Below are positions 26,601 through 40,600 of a DNA stretch of 64,000 nt, piece by piece. The first letter of the stretch is position 1, and each line of letters opens with the position of its first letter. The stretch lies in assembly GCA_947652115.1 (NCBI GenBank), contig OX393564.1:21595976-21659975 (forward strand), written 5' to 3'. Made by a program: the position numbers and the translations under genes. The stretch comes from Blastomussa wellsi. Its lineage: Eukaryota; Cnidaria; Anthozoa; Scleractinia; Plerogyridae. Under the pieces are notes generated by a model. The model made no database searches and had not been told where the DNA came from. It saw nothing but the letters and a program-made list of their open reading frames with translations.

Positions 26601-29600
26601 TTAACTTTTAAAATGTCAGAAACCTAAATTTAATAATTTACTAAGGAAGAGAAACACCGAAGAGGTGATAGTGAAGCAAAAAGGAACAAGGATGGTTAAG
26701 GATGGAGAAGATTGAGACGGATTGCAAATGACGATTTTAAAAGGCACGATCCGTGACGTAGCTCCTTTAAAGGGACTCTGTCACGAGTATAACTTCAAAA
26801 GTTCAACATCCTAAAATGGTATTTACTACAAACAATTACAATGCCAGTGCACTGAAGCTAAATATGGAGTGATATCATTATGATACCATCAGGAGCTTTA
26901 GGTCTCAACTTGAAAAAGGCAGGCTGACTTTTTCAAGTTCCCTGTGATTTGGAAAAAAAAAATGGTGAAACTAAAGGTCACTCTCTTCGTCAAACAATTT
27001 GCTTGATATCCATCTCTTTATGCTCTAGCAACGTTTCCTGTGTGGATGAAAGAACTTGAACATAATTGTGTGGCCATTTTACTAAAAAAAAACTGAAAAA
27101 TAACCGTGACATTGACCCTTTAATGAACATCTTTCATCTCCTCTCGTCTCTTTAGATAGATTTTTTAACATTTCCAGTCTTTTTTAAATTATTGAGATAA
27201 CAAAATTGTATTCATTACTATAACGGTGTTTTTTCCTGCTCATTTATTAACGACGAAAGGAACTCGAAAGGATTAGATAATTTAGCAGAGAGGGATTCTG
27301 GAAAATAAGCCCCTTGCGATCACAGCGATCACAATCGGTATTTCTACAAAAGCAAGAAATGATCTCTTGGTATGCTGAAGAGTATTCTTTTCTTTGTGTT
27401 TTTTCTTTGTGTTTTTAAATTTGTTTATTTAAAAGAATTTAATCAGAACACCCACCGAGATAGTGTTATTTGGAGCCACCTCATCCAACATTGTTCTCGA
27501 TATTGCTCGCAGAGATCAATAAACAACTCACCAAACAAAAAGAAACTGTCTGTTATCGGTGAATTTCACATGTCGGAGCGTTTCAAAAATCTACCAAATG
27601 TTCACGAGACAACTTAAACTCGACAGCATTTCCAAGCTAAATAAACCTATACTAATTACAAAGAAGCAACTTTGCCCGAGGCGAAGGTCATATTGCGTGC
27701 TAAACGTCTTGAACACTCGATATAGTTTTCTTAATCGCGGCACAATTTTGCGCATTATGAAACGACAATGTAACATTCGTTTCAGCGAAAACATAGTAAC
27801 AATGTAGCTATGAGTGAAACTGCCAGACTACAACCATTTACAGAAATCCAAAAAGCATTTTATTTCAGTTCAAACTGCTTCAGGCATGAAAAGATCAGAT
27901 AAAATTAATATTTTCATTACCGAAACGTGACTTGGTGTATTTCGTATGTAAATTGTTTCGTTTAGTCTCGCAAATTTCCTCCGTCATCACCTTTTATTCC
28001 AACAACCTTGTCATTAAGTACATCTAAAAACGTCGTCGCTGTTCTACAGAAAAAAAAGAGAGCCTCTCGAAATCTTTTATTTCTGTTTTTTTTTTTAATA
28101 AACAGCTTATCTAAAATAAACATCTCTATCGAGTGTTTGTTGCTCTCGTGAACGCAAAATACTGTGAAAGGTTCTTGTGCTCGATTCTGTTGTGTTCAGT
28201 TAGCAAACAGCCGATCGTACAAGGAAGAGATTCAATTAACTCTCTCAAAACAGAACTCTAGTGTGTTTCAAAATCAGTTTATCGTGCTCACTAACCGTTT
28301 AGTTTTAACATAAACAACAAAGCGTGGAAACTACAACTGAAATTAACCAGCACGCAATAGTATTAAATTAGCGAAGAGAAAGAATGAAAGAAGATTTGTA
28401 CCAAAACACGAATTGTGCCACAACTATGCTTGAAAGACCCCCTGAAACGTTTAAAACATCACCAAACAAACAACTTATCTTTAGCAACGAAGGGAATGCA
28501 ACAACGTAACCAAAACATTGCGGAATTACGAATGAATGTTCGAAGAAACACCACTCGTAAATCGAAGGAAAAAGTAAAGCTAAAAGGAAGAATTCTGACG
28601 AGCCTATTTTCTCCTCACCTACTAATCGAGCAAAGCCAGGGACTCACTCCTCTTCTGGACATTCTGTAAACCTCAAATTACAAATTTTCAACTGCACCTG
28701 TCGATGCACAATTTCACCGTATCTGTAGCGCCGCGAGAAGATCGAGCTCGCGGGAGCAAATATCGAGACACTTTGTTCAGTACAAGTGTTTGTCGTGTGA
28801 ATTCAAATAAGACCAATTCACACAGTTCACAGCACAATTACAATGCGAAGGACAAGGGACCGCCCACAAAGCTTGGAGCAAACACATTTACAATAGATGT
28901 GCCGCTTGGTGCTCACTGAAAGCTAATAACATAGACATAACCCTTGCTAACACAAACTGGCAATTCGCTCGGTCGTGTTGACATTGTCAAAGATTTTAAC
29001 GCCACGTTTAACGTGATTGGGTCAGTTTGTAAATCTCGGTCCCCAATGCGTATCTACCACAGCCTCAATTAACGCCGAGAGGTTAACACATTTTTAAAAT
29101 TTATTTTAAAGGTTCATTTAATTTAATAAAAACTGCAAGCTTGTCAACTCCTTGTTAGAACCTACAATTAAGGAAGCCAAAAAGCTCTCAAATTGACAGG
29201 AACTCCAAATGCAATTTGCATTTGAACGCAACAAAGACGGATGCATTCAGACACGATTTAAGAGCATTTAAAATCGGAAGCAGTATAATAATCAGCGTAC
29301 AACGGATACAACCAGCGTTTGAGGAATTAATCCTTCTAAAATTTGAAAACAAACAGTTAAATTCATTGACCCCTTCGATATGGAAATGAAGAGTTTTCAT
29401 CGTTTATGGTGCTAGTTTGATCCATCTTATGAACACTACATTTCTTCCATCCCAAAACTCCGATCACACTGAATTCAGCTGAAATACCGACCCCTCTGGC
29501 AAATTGCGGCTTCTTTCAACCCTCATCTTTCACGCCCAAACAACTGTTTTCAAAACTTGCGGTCCAACAGCAATTTCCTGTTGGCGTTTGTAATGTTAAG

Positions 29601-32600
29601 TACGTTGGTTATTTTTTTAGATAACCCACGTGTACTCATTCCTTAAATGATTTTCCACGGCGGAATAGTATCTTCCACAGCCATTCATTCGATCGTCACG
29701 AAATTTTTCTGCTCTTCAGTCGAGAAATCAAATTAGTCCGGGAGGCGAAGTGATTGAATCTCGTTACCAGATTTTTTCTGGCACGAAAACGAGATGTAGC
29801 AACCAGAACAATTCAAAGCAGCCCGGATGACTACACGTGTGGAATTGACCTTTTATTGGCTGAAAACCCAACAAAAAGTTAACATAGCTTTGCACGTGCG
29901 GTTGTTGGGTTTTCATTGGCTAAAAAGTTTGGAAAACCAACAAAAATATGTGAGCACCTTGTAGGTGCGGTTACTGGCTATGCGGCTCTTACGCGTCTGA
30001 TTGGCTGAAAAGTTTGGAAAACCAACAAAAAATATGTGAGCGGGTTGTAGCTGCGGGTACTGGCTGTCCGGCTCTTAGCGTATGATTGTTGACGTTTGAT
30101 TGGCTGAAAAGTTTGGAAAGCCAACAAAAATTTGCCAAAACATTTCGCATGTGGTTGTGGCTCTTGATTGGCTGGAAAGTGTGGAAAACTAACAGAAAGA
30201 TACCAAAACATTGCACATGCGGCTGTTGTTGACAAGTCTAAAACATAGGCACGCAACGCGTGCGAGAGTTATTTTTTTCAGTTTTGATATGGACGTATTG
30301 GGTATTTTTTTTTGGTCAGCAAAACTAGCCCGTCCAAAACGAACGCTCAATGACCAATTTAGTGTTGGGCCTTTTGCTGACGGCGTGTGCATTTTAAGTA
30401 AATGAACGCAACGCAAAATACGTTTGACTAGCGAATTCATTCACGATGAAACCTGTCGACCATGAATAACATATCTGTAAAAACTGCAGTAATCAGTTTA
30501 ATCAATCACTTTACTGCGCATGTCATTCCATTTTTATAAAACAATTTGACAATCTCGTCCCCAGAGCCCGCTTTTCTTTTGGTCACCATCAAGAAAAGCG
30601 GGCTCTGGGGACGAGATTGACAATTTGACTGGTTTCTTGATGCAACCCCAAACCTGATTTGATTGATGTACGTCACTAATGCATGGTTCAATTTTCCCTG
30701 TAACCATCCCCCCGGGCATTTGCCATATTTTAACTATTTTTGCGGTGTATTCCCCATCCCCAGGGCACACAGAAAAAGGCAATTCCCCACCCCCAGGAGT
30801 CCTCGTCGACCACAATTACGTCATTCTGTGTACAAATTCGAGATAAAAATACTGATTTCTGTAAAAGTAGCAAAAGAAGTACATGAAAATGTTTTTTCAA
30901 GAACTACACTTTTCTGAAAGCGACCGCAAAGTCCCTGGTATCTCGCGACTTGGCCACTTGTTATCGCGACGTTGTCCTTAATAAAGGTATAACGGCCGAC
31001 TTGCAATTGTTGCACGTCTACTCATGAATTTGAACGCTTTTCTAGACTGTATATATATCATAAATAACTGAGACTACATATACAGCATACGAAATCATGA
31101 AGACTACATTTATTTTTATAAAGAAAACTGAAGGAGAAATCTAACCCGTACGTCTCGCCACTTCCTCGAAAGAATAGGAAAGGAGCCACAAATCTTTAGA
31201 AAATATCAATGCTTTTAAACTCTCTTCTTTAACACTACTCATTACTACACGGCATTACAATGTTGTGAAGACATACCCACCTACCGCTTGTTGTGACTAA
31301 ATGTCAATTCTAATTAACAAAGCTATTTCTACCTGAAAATGAAAAACTCTGAGACTCCAGGACAGTGCAGAATGCGACACCAAACGTGATTCCTAGCCTT
31401 TTCTTGACAGCGGTAATATGATACTTTGTTATTCTGCATCGCTGATTTTCAACACAAAGCGTCATATTTTGTGATTAATTAAACACGCTCCAAAGTATTT
31501 TATCGAAAGACAATAAACGGATCAAATGGAAAAAATATATCTGTCGAAAGGGTTTTTTAAACGTAGTACAGTTAGTACATTGTTTTCTGGTTGTTACGAA
31601 ATCTGTGCCGAAAATACTGGTGAAAGATTTTGCATATTTAATTACGAACGGTTCATGAAATATTTACCAGAGCTGGTGCGTCTGCAATGAAAGCTGTTTC
31701 TCCGGAATTACTGTACCCTGCGTTCTTGAATATGTGGCCTCCCTAACTTCAAATTCTTAAATGCCGTATGACATCTGAAGCAAAGTCTCTGATCTCTCAG
31801 CTCTACTGATTTCAAACAACTCATCTCCGAGAAATAGGAAGCTGCGTACATACGCAACTTCAAATTTAACCAAAATTAAAGCTATCGTTACTTCAGTCAG
31901 AAACATTTTAAAATTCAACATGGCTCTTATTCACAACTAACCGTAATCGAAAAACAATCCCTCAACCCAAAGCCGCCAAAACAGACTTCTCGCAGCATGT
32001 AAAACTTCACATCCTCGTAGCTTTTTCACCACCATGAAAATTTCCGAACAGTTTTCCGCTTAAAACCCACACACAACGTGGTACATCAGAGCTACATAAA
32101 CACCGAGTGCTAGAAATAGAGACATCATGCCAACACCGCCCAATAAGGCCAAGTTTATACGAAAATAAAGATGGCCGTCCCTTGAATCCGAAACAAATAT
32201 TGATACAAAATTAAACGATACATACAAGCGGCAATTTCATTGGTTATCGATCGATAGTATCCTAATTCTGATTGGTGTGAAATACATCGCTCGTCCACCC
32301 ACCCATCCATCCATCCACTGAATAGCGACATACGTCGGTACGCCGACTAAGAGTTTTTTTTTTTTTGAAAAAATAACTCAAAAATGTATCAAAACAAACA
32401 GAGGCTGTGAAACATTCTCATAAAGTAACTAGACCCAAAGTTAAGAAAGTTGCCATAATGGCTCACTGAGATTTTAACTTCTCTATTTTATTCGGTACTT
32501 ACCTTTTCATTTTTTCGTCGACTTTGACAAGTGAATGAAATTTCCGTGACTTCTGGTGGAGGACTGGGTCAGAACGGACTCTTTCTTCCTGAGAACAAAA

Positions 32601-35600
32601 ACAAACGTCATTTAAACCCACGTAGTCATTATAAATAAGTTTCTCCATGTAAACGTATGCCCACCAAAATGTAAAAAAAAGTTCTGGGCTTCAATTTGAG
32701 ATAAACCCTTTTCAAGCACGACTTTTCCCCAAGAAGCCATATTTTTTACCGTTGAGTGTTTTTTCTGCATGGGTGCTACGTTGCTAAATTGCACTAAATG
32801 TTGTTGGGAATGCAATATTGTACATTTCAGCTAGATTTCCGAGTAGCTTCTATGGAGGAATGAGCAATTTGTTACTTTAGAGCACGCACATAAGGCAAAA
32901 TTTGGATTTTTATCCCTGGCTCCTTTTCCTTCCCTTTTGGCTCATCCTCGGTGAAACTCACGAGTGACGTAAAACAAAGAACGAAAAAGACAGCAAAGAA
33001 CCTCAAAACAATTAAAACAGAAAAACAATGGATCAAAACCAAAGAAAAAAAGTCAGGTTTTTACACCGAGGTAAACCCTTCCTTTTTCTCTCTCAGCAAA
33101 CGGCTTGGTATTAACAGTTCAATAGACCTGGAAATGAAACATTGATCAATTATGGGGGTAATGTCCTAATATACCATCAATTTTGCATCAATAATTGAAC
33201 ATGTGTTTTTCCAGTAGTTCTGTCAACATTTAGTCAACATTCAAAATGGACACACGTATAGAAACCTCTCTCCCTCCCGAGTAAGTTGTTTATCAAAACA
33301 ACCAACTGCATTTGCGTTATGGAAAATTCTTATTACCATTACGTTTCTCCCTGGACATAATTTTCGCGAAATTGAGTTTCGAGGTCCTATAATGGTTTGC
33401 GAAATGAAAGCATGTTGTTTCCGGCGCTAATGTTGTTAGTTAAACTCGTGAAAATAAATCTAACCAATCAGAACAAAATTGTTCTCTTGCGACCAATCAG
33501 GTGCGACGTTTCCCGCGCATGGCCACAGGTTTTCCCACGCTTCAAGTGCTGACTGACGTATTTTCGGTGCATGACACCGCAGTGATCTCCTATCTGATTT
33601 CTTGTAAACCAAAAAAGAAAGCTCATACCTGTGATTTTAAGGTACTTCTTGAATGGTGTGATTTTCTCGTTGTTGCGTTTCGTTTCTTGATGTAATCTCG
33701 CTCAATTGAGCACATCTCGTCATATTTAATGGTCAGGACTTTAGGTTTGCGTTCGTCTTTCCTTCTTCGGCTCCAGAAGTCTCGTTTGTGTCCTTGTTTC
33801 TAAAACACAAAGCAATTGAATGTCGAAATCAATTTGCCAATTGCTTTCGTTTTGCATTACTACGCTTTGTGATTGGTTTAAAAATCTCGCGCCACTTTTC
33901 CAACCAATCGGAAGTAAAACCAAAACCAATCGTTACTCGCACGTGCACGTTTTCCCGCGCTTTGTGTCGGCTGCGTGTAATTACTTCGAGTTTTTATTGG
34001 TTCACTGGATTGTCTCCGTCCTTTGTGATTGGCCAAAGTAATTACTTTGGTTTTGCTTTTACGACACTCAATTGAAACTCGCTCAATCAGTAAAATTAAA
34101 GTAGTCTTTAAAGTTCGCAGTGTGGATTAACAGAGTAGGTTTAGCTATGATTCAGCGTAAAGACGATGCTGTAGTAAAATATTAGAAATCGTGGTCAATT
34201 ATGATCTAGCAGCACTCCTATGTTTGTCTTTCAAAGAGAGAATAATTTTGAATTTTAATATAATTGGAGCTGAGTTGAACTCTGTTTCATTTTCCTCTTT
34301 TGCAATTAGTTCCTCTTCGTATAAAAGAGTACGGAAAGAGCCATTCTCGTCCTCAGAGCCCACGATTCTTCTGGTCTGCGTCACGACCTTGTGCAGACCA
34401 GAAGGATCGCGGGCTCTGGGGACGAGAATGCCCGCCTACCTGCGGGATTCTTGGACTTGGGGAAATTGTTCGGGATTCGTGACGAATCCGTAACGTTTTA
34501 TTACCGGATTGGTTTAGCCGTTTACAAACAAGTGGACGAATCTGAAATAAAAACTTTCTGGTTTGGTCATGTCTCTGGAGATTTTGAATCCCGAATTTAA
34601 AGTGAGAACTTTGAATCCGATAACTTTTGAATCCGGAGAGTTCTGTCGTGTAAACGATTTTCTCTCGAATCCGGATATTTTTCCGCCTGCGATCTGTTGA
34701 GTTTGCGGAAACACAAAATGGAGGACCTGGTGCTAATATTACTGGCGGCCTCCGGTTGCCTAACCTTGCTGCAGGTTCAGGCGATAAATTTTATTGTCAG
34801 TACCGGAATATTTCTGAGGAAACGCAAATCATTAGCGCAAGGAAGGTTAACGTCAGCCACACTTAATTGCCGACGACGTACATGGCAGGATAAAAAACCG
34901 GGACGGTTTGACAATATGATGGAAAATGTTACGGTAGAACACGAATCAACAACTTAGTACAGCGTCTTGTTGTGAATGTTGAAGGGCAATCAAGCAGATC
35001 TAGAGTAAGTGGAAAGAAAATTTCAGAATGTACCATCCTACCTTAATGGAACTTTGTCGAACGACGAAACAACACTGAGCATGGTAAACATTCCATCATA
35101 AATTTTTCCGGAGATGTCGTTGTGTGTAAACGGCCAGGAATCCGAATATCCTTTCAGTGTAAACGCCTTCGAATCCAAATACTCCAAGATTGATGAATCC
35201 AAAAACATTTACGAATCCGGAAAAATCGCCTCTAGTGTAAACCTAGTCTCGAGGGAGGCATTTTTCTGTCCGCTTACCTTGGGGTCTGGGTCGAGAGACA
35301 CAGGTTTCGGCATCCACAGCTGTGTAGCAGTAGTGGTTAAAGTAGAGTCTGTTGTGCCGCTGAACAATTGCGATACATCAGCACTGTACGGTCGTTGTTT
35401 CTCTTTCCTATCTTTTCTACTGAACCTCTGAGAATGAGTAAACAGGAGAGGACACCACCATTTATAAATGGCCGCAAAGATTAGAGTAAATTTATTACGT
35501 TTAATTTTTCGATTAGCCGGAAAACGTCAGGACAATAGCGAGAGATTAGAGAGATTAAACATGACGTCATACGGCAAACGGCAAACCCGAGCCTGTCTTT

Positions 35601-37656
35601 CATTTTATTACCTTTTTATCCAATTGCGTTCGAAGAACGCCTACTAATCGTGTCAGTCTCGCGGGATGTCTCGCGGGAGTGATCATGATGCCAGGCGATT
35701 TCAGGGTTTGGACGCCGATCTCATGTTCGTGCTTTGTCGAACTGCTTTCGCAGTTGTATTGATTTATTTGGGCTATCACTGGCAAAGATGATTGAAGCTA
35801 CTTATCAGAACATCAGAAGCCTGCCTACTGCTGGTGTCTTTTCTAGGAAACTGATGCTGCAATTCGCCCAAGCAACAAATCACATTATAAAACTCAGATG
35901 CTTTTCATTGGAGATCCAACTTCTATCCGCGAACAGAGTTGTGACGCTCTACTGTTCAAATCAGCCTTATTGTTATCCAAGAACCTTGTAGCGGAGATTG
36001 CACAACTCCTGGTGCGAATATATAACAGCAGATTTCGATTAGCGCCGTGACAGTCTTTGTAATCGTGAATTTTATGTTTGCGTTTTAGCCTGCCTGTGTT
36101 CCCTTGGCTGCGTTGATTTGTTTACATTTGGCGTCTTGAGGTTTGTGATTATTTGGCTACTGCTACTACTTGCCGATTTTTTAATGTTTTGGCTGACAAT
36201 TAATCAGTGCAGTCCACAGTCTGCGGTTTTATGTACACGGTCTGCAACTTTGTATCGGAGTGTATCGAAGGCGTCGAACGCACTCCTAATCTTTGATTAT
36301 TACTAGTTCTCAAAAAAATCTCTCAGAAAAATAGGGAAAAAATCCCTCGTTCTCAAACACGAACCGACTTATTTCCGCGCACAAACGCCTAACGTCAAAC
36401 AAAAGAAGTTGAATTTTTGCCGTTCGCGGGAAAAACAAACGTCATGCTTTTAAATCTCTCTATTTAAACTTTTACTGGATGTATGCACGCAGTATGCGCG
36501 TGCGCAAATTCCTCAACATTCGCGTTGTTGTCTTGACTTGCTTTTCAACTCCCCCTTCTCAAGCCAATAGTTAACTTGATAATTATTTAATACAAAGGAA
36601 ATCGTAACTGTGACGGATGTCCAGAGCTGTGGTCTTTTTAGCATTTAATTCATTTGTTGACTTCTTAATTTTAGTCTCGACTGAGAAATATATCAAGCAA
36701 TCAAGAAAGTGCTTTATCACAATTCCAAATTCAACAAGTTTCAACTCTTTTCTTGATGAAGCACAGTGACTCTCGTGTCTGATATACGGCTACTGATATC
36801 CGTTTGCGGAACATGGCGCGGTTTACCTCACGCAGGAATTCTTTCAAAACGGAAACCTGGAAATTCAAAACCGCATGTGCTGAGAGTTTTTATTATTATT
36901 ATCAAAAAATACCAAAGAACTGCTTACCCTAATTAGTGTGTCGCCTCTGGTCGGACCTAGTAACTTGGCAATCTTTTTAAACCCATTTCGCACAGCTAAC
37001 TCTCGAGCTGTATCACCCACCTAAGAAACAAGCGAGAAAGGAAAATGTACATTACGCGATATAAACTAAATATGTGAAATTTAAACTGTGGCAGAATAGA
37101 ACGGATTAGCTGAAGGCGCGCCGCCATCTTGACCTCGTTATGCCCGAAATCCGGAAAAGAGAAGGCTACGTATTGACTTGGCACGCGATACATCCTGAGT
37201 GACGTGTATAAAACTGGTTTAAGCCTGTTACATAATGATATAAAAACGAATACAAGACTTCAGATAAGAACGATATGTAATCAGTTACTTTGACAACGCG
37301 CCTTAAATAAACACGGGGAATAGAGGCATAAAATGTCTAAAGAAATTGTAATTTTCTATTTAGCCAACGTAACTGACTTCAATTGAAAGTATGCTAATGC
37401 AGGTAAATAGTAGAGGACGGAAACTTTCATCTTAAGATAAACTGTAACTCATCACCGGGTTTATTTTCAAAATAATTTGGTTTTATCAAACGGGGTTGAT
37501 AATGTCAATTGGCCACCGTAAAGAGATTCAAGTGCTGACGTTTCGAGCGTTAGCCCTTCGTCGCTAACGCTCGAAACGTCAGCACTTGAATCTCTTTACG
37601 GTGGCCAATTGACATTATCAACCCCGTTTGATAAAACCAAATTATATTGTTATACT

Positions 37657-37692
<36 letters not shown>

Positions 37693-40600
37693 TAGCCCCT
37701 CTATTTTCAAAATAGACTGGTTTCAAGAAATGAATTAAAGTATTTAAAAGCAGTTGAAATCTTCGTCGGTTTGTCCGTCCCGGTCTGTTCTGAATATACG
37801 ATATATGTCTGTTTTCTGAAGGCTTATGGATTAGAAAGGAATTCTTTTCTAATAAAAAATAGCAAGAAGCTTCAATGTAATCCTCCCCCCCCCCCCCCAA
37901 GAAAAAACCTGTTGCGTATTGCGAGCCTCAACGTCTGTAAGCTTGAGGGGTCAAAATGGTCATACAAAGCTGTCTTCTCTCCATTCTTTTAGTTAACTAA
38001 TAACTAAGGGAAAATAGAAGAGAACTAGGAACTAGGAAGGTTAGGATGGCGAGAGATTACAAACGGCAAAACACTTCAAGGATCCTAACATTCATCAGGA
38101 CTTACCAATACTTCTATCTACAGTATTTCAATTCAGAAACAAGCAAACTGCTTACATTATTTTTCTCAGTTGTGTCACTTCCCGCCTTCAGTAGCATTTC
38201 GGTGAGTTTTTCCTGTCCCATACTGGCAGCAATGTGTAGAGGAGTGTTGCCGTCCTGGAGACAAAACAGCCATTGTTGTTATAGCTATTCTTGAAACGGC
38301 TGCACTGTCCACTAATATTCTTCAAAATAATGGTTTATTAGTATATTAGCTCCGACTATTGCATTTCTAGCTTTTTGATTGGCTAAAAAACTCCGACTAT
38401 CAGCCAATAGTCGGAGTTTTACGTCATATGGAAAATAGTGCGCCAAGTTTAAAAATTTTCCGCACGAAGTTTTTAACTTCAGCCCTCTATAATGGCCGAC
38501 ACTGGCAGGTTTCAGGAGCTGTCTCCCACAAAAATTCAAGAGATATGGTTTGAGAATTTACTAAAACAATTATTCCATTCGCCCTTGTTGGATATGAAGT
38601 GATTATAACCAACTCGCGCTACGCGCTCGTTGGTTATTTTATCACTTCATATCCAACGCGGGCTCATGGAATAATTGTTATATATCCAACGCAGGCTCAT
38701 GGAATAATTGTTATATATCCAACGCGGGCTCATGGAATAATTGTTATATAGCTCCAATATGTAAAAAATAACCGCCATAGCTGGGCGCGAAAATAAGCAC
38801 TGATATTCGTCTTCGGAAGTGATCTGTTGAATCGCTCATCCCAATCAGAAAAAGAATTTTTCTCCCCTGGCTGAAACTTACATTATTTTGCTCGGAGATG
38901 TTTATCTTTGTTTCCATAAGCAAGTTGCACACTTCAATGTGACCATAGCGTACTGCAATGTGGAGGGGGGTGTCGCCATACTGCGTAGAAAAATCATTAG
39001 TTACATATTAAAACAATGATTCCTTTAAAGCAGATTTCTGCCATCTTATTTCAAACTAAACGAAGGAACTCAATTCAATTTTATACTTATGTCCAGGGTT
39101 AAATACAGGTGCTGTTTAACAATTAATTTATGTCCTTTAAATGTAACTGCATTACAAGTAATTCGTATTTTTAAATAAAATGACGTCCATTTTAGTGAAT
39201 AAACTTTTATCGATGAAGGCACTTTGTAATGCCGCCACCTGGTAGTAGCTCAGTTGGTTGAGCGCCAGACCGTCGAGGGTTCGAGGCCCCTGACCAGACA
39301 ACACTCAGGGTCTTAAAATAATTGAGGAGAACGTGCTGCCTTTGCAATAATAATGACATCTGCAAATAGCTAGACGTTCAAGACTGCTTGGACAATGACT
39401 ATAAACCGTAGGCCCCGTCTCCTGTACCTTCAGCGTCACATGGCTAGCAGGGGACGTTAAAGAACCCACACACTTCTCGTAAAGAGTAGAGCATGGAGTT
39501 CCCGCTGTTATGGTATGGCCTTGATTCAGTGTTCTGTATTTCATTGGGTTGGTGCTTTAATAAGGGCTGTACAAGCCTGTTTGCGCCTTTCTCCCTTGGA
39601 CTGATCTGTCCAGAAAATGCTTAAAGTTAACCAATAAAAATTTGGCAAGGTTGCCCACTGTACGCTGCCACGTACTACCGTGGCCTTCTGCGATTGTTTT
39701 GGAGTTTTCATGTGCGCACGAACACCTCTTTGTCTTTGCCTCATCCCTTTGTTTAGCTTTCGTCCCAAACCACTTTGTGTATCATCGCGCGAGAACGTCA
39801 TATTTCCTGTGATGTTCATATGAAAGTACAAGCATTGTATAATTCCGCCTAAAACTTCCACAAATAACAAAGGCCCTTTAAAGTAAAGTATCATAAACAA
39901 TGTGCATCTTATTACTGATTAAGCATTCTTGGCCATTTCTGTTCTTCACATGGCAACCCACGCCTTCGCTTTTGGTGACACACAAGATTTCAGTTTTATA
40001 ATTCGTGCGGAGTGTCTAGATGAAAGAGATCATCGTTAAACTTCCAGAACCCCCCCCCCCCCCCCAGTTACTCAACAGCCGATACAGTAACATTTTGCTC
40101 CATAATTCAATATCCATAGTTTTAATGCCTTCAAAAATGGAGGACTGCACGGATTACAAGGCGTGGCTGACTAGGGGGCGGTACGCAGCTCTTGACAAAG
40201 GCCCCACAGTATTGGCTGAAAAAATGTTAAATAAAGAACAGTAACATTACAATGGACCCTAGCCCCGAAACAATAGAGCTGCATGCTATTAAGATCCAAT
40301 GAAATTAGAGGTTCTAGAGAGCTGCGAAATATCCCCTGACTAGGCTCTTTTTAAGCCGACTCCATATAGTTGTACAAACAAATATTATCCTATCTAGTGA
40401 AACAACACTAACATTATTCTTTGCCAGTGGATTGGATCCTCCAGCTAACAAAACCTTTAATGTTGTAGAGTGGCAGTTTTGTGCAGCAAGATGTAGGCTG
40501 GTGTAGCCAGTCTGAAAGAAAGAAAAAACGCATCACATTTGTAGTTTCCTTGATCTCTGGCTATTGTTTGTATGTTGTACACTGCATTGTGTTCTTGGGA

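Noticed and set aside
39238..39300. Possible tRNA gene
   Set aside because: It has A and B boxes but lacks an anticodon arm, and a SINE body follows directly.
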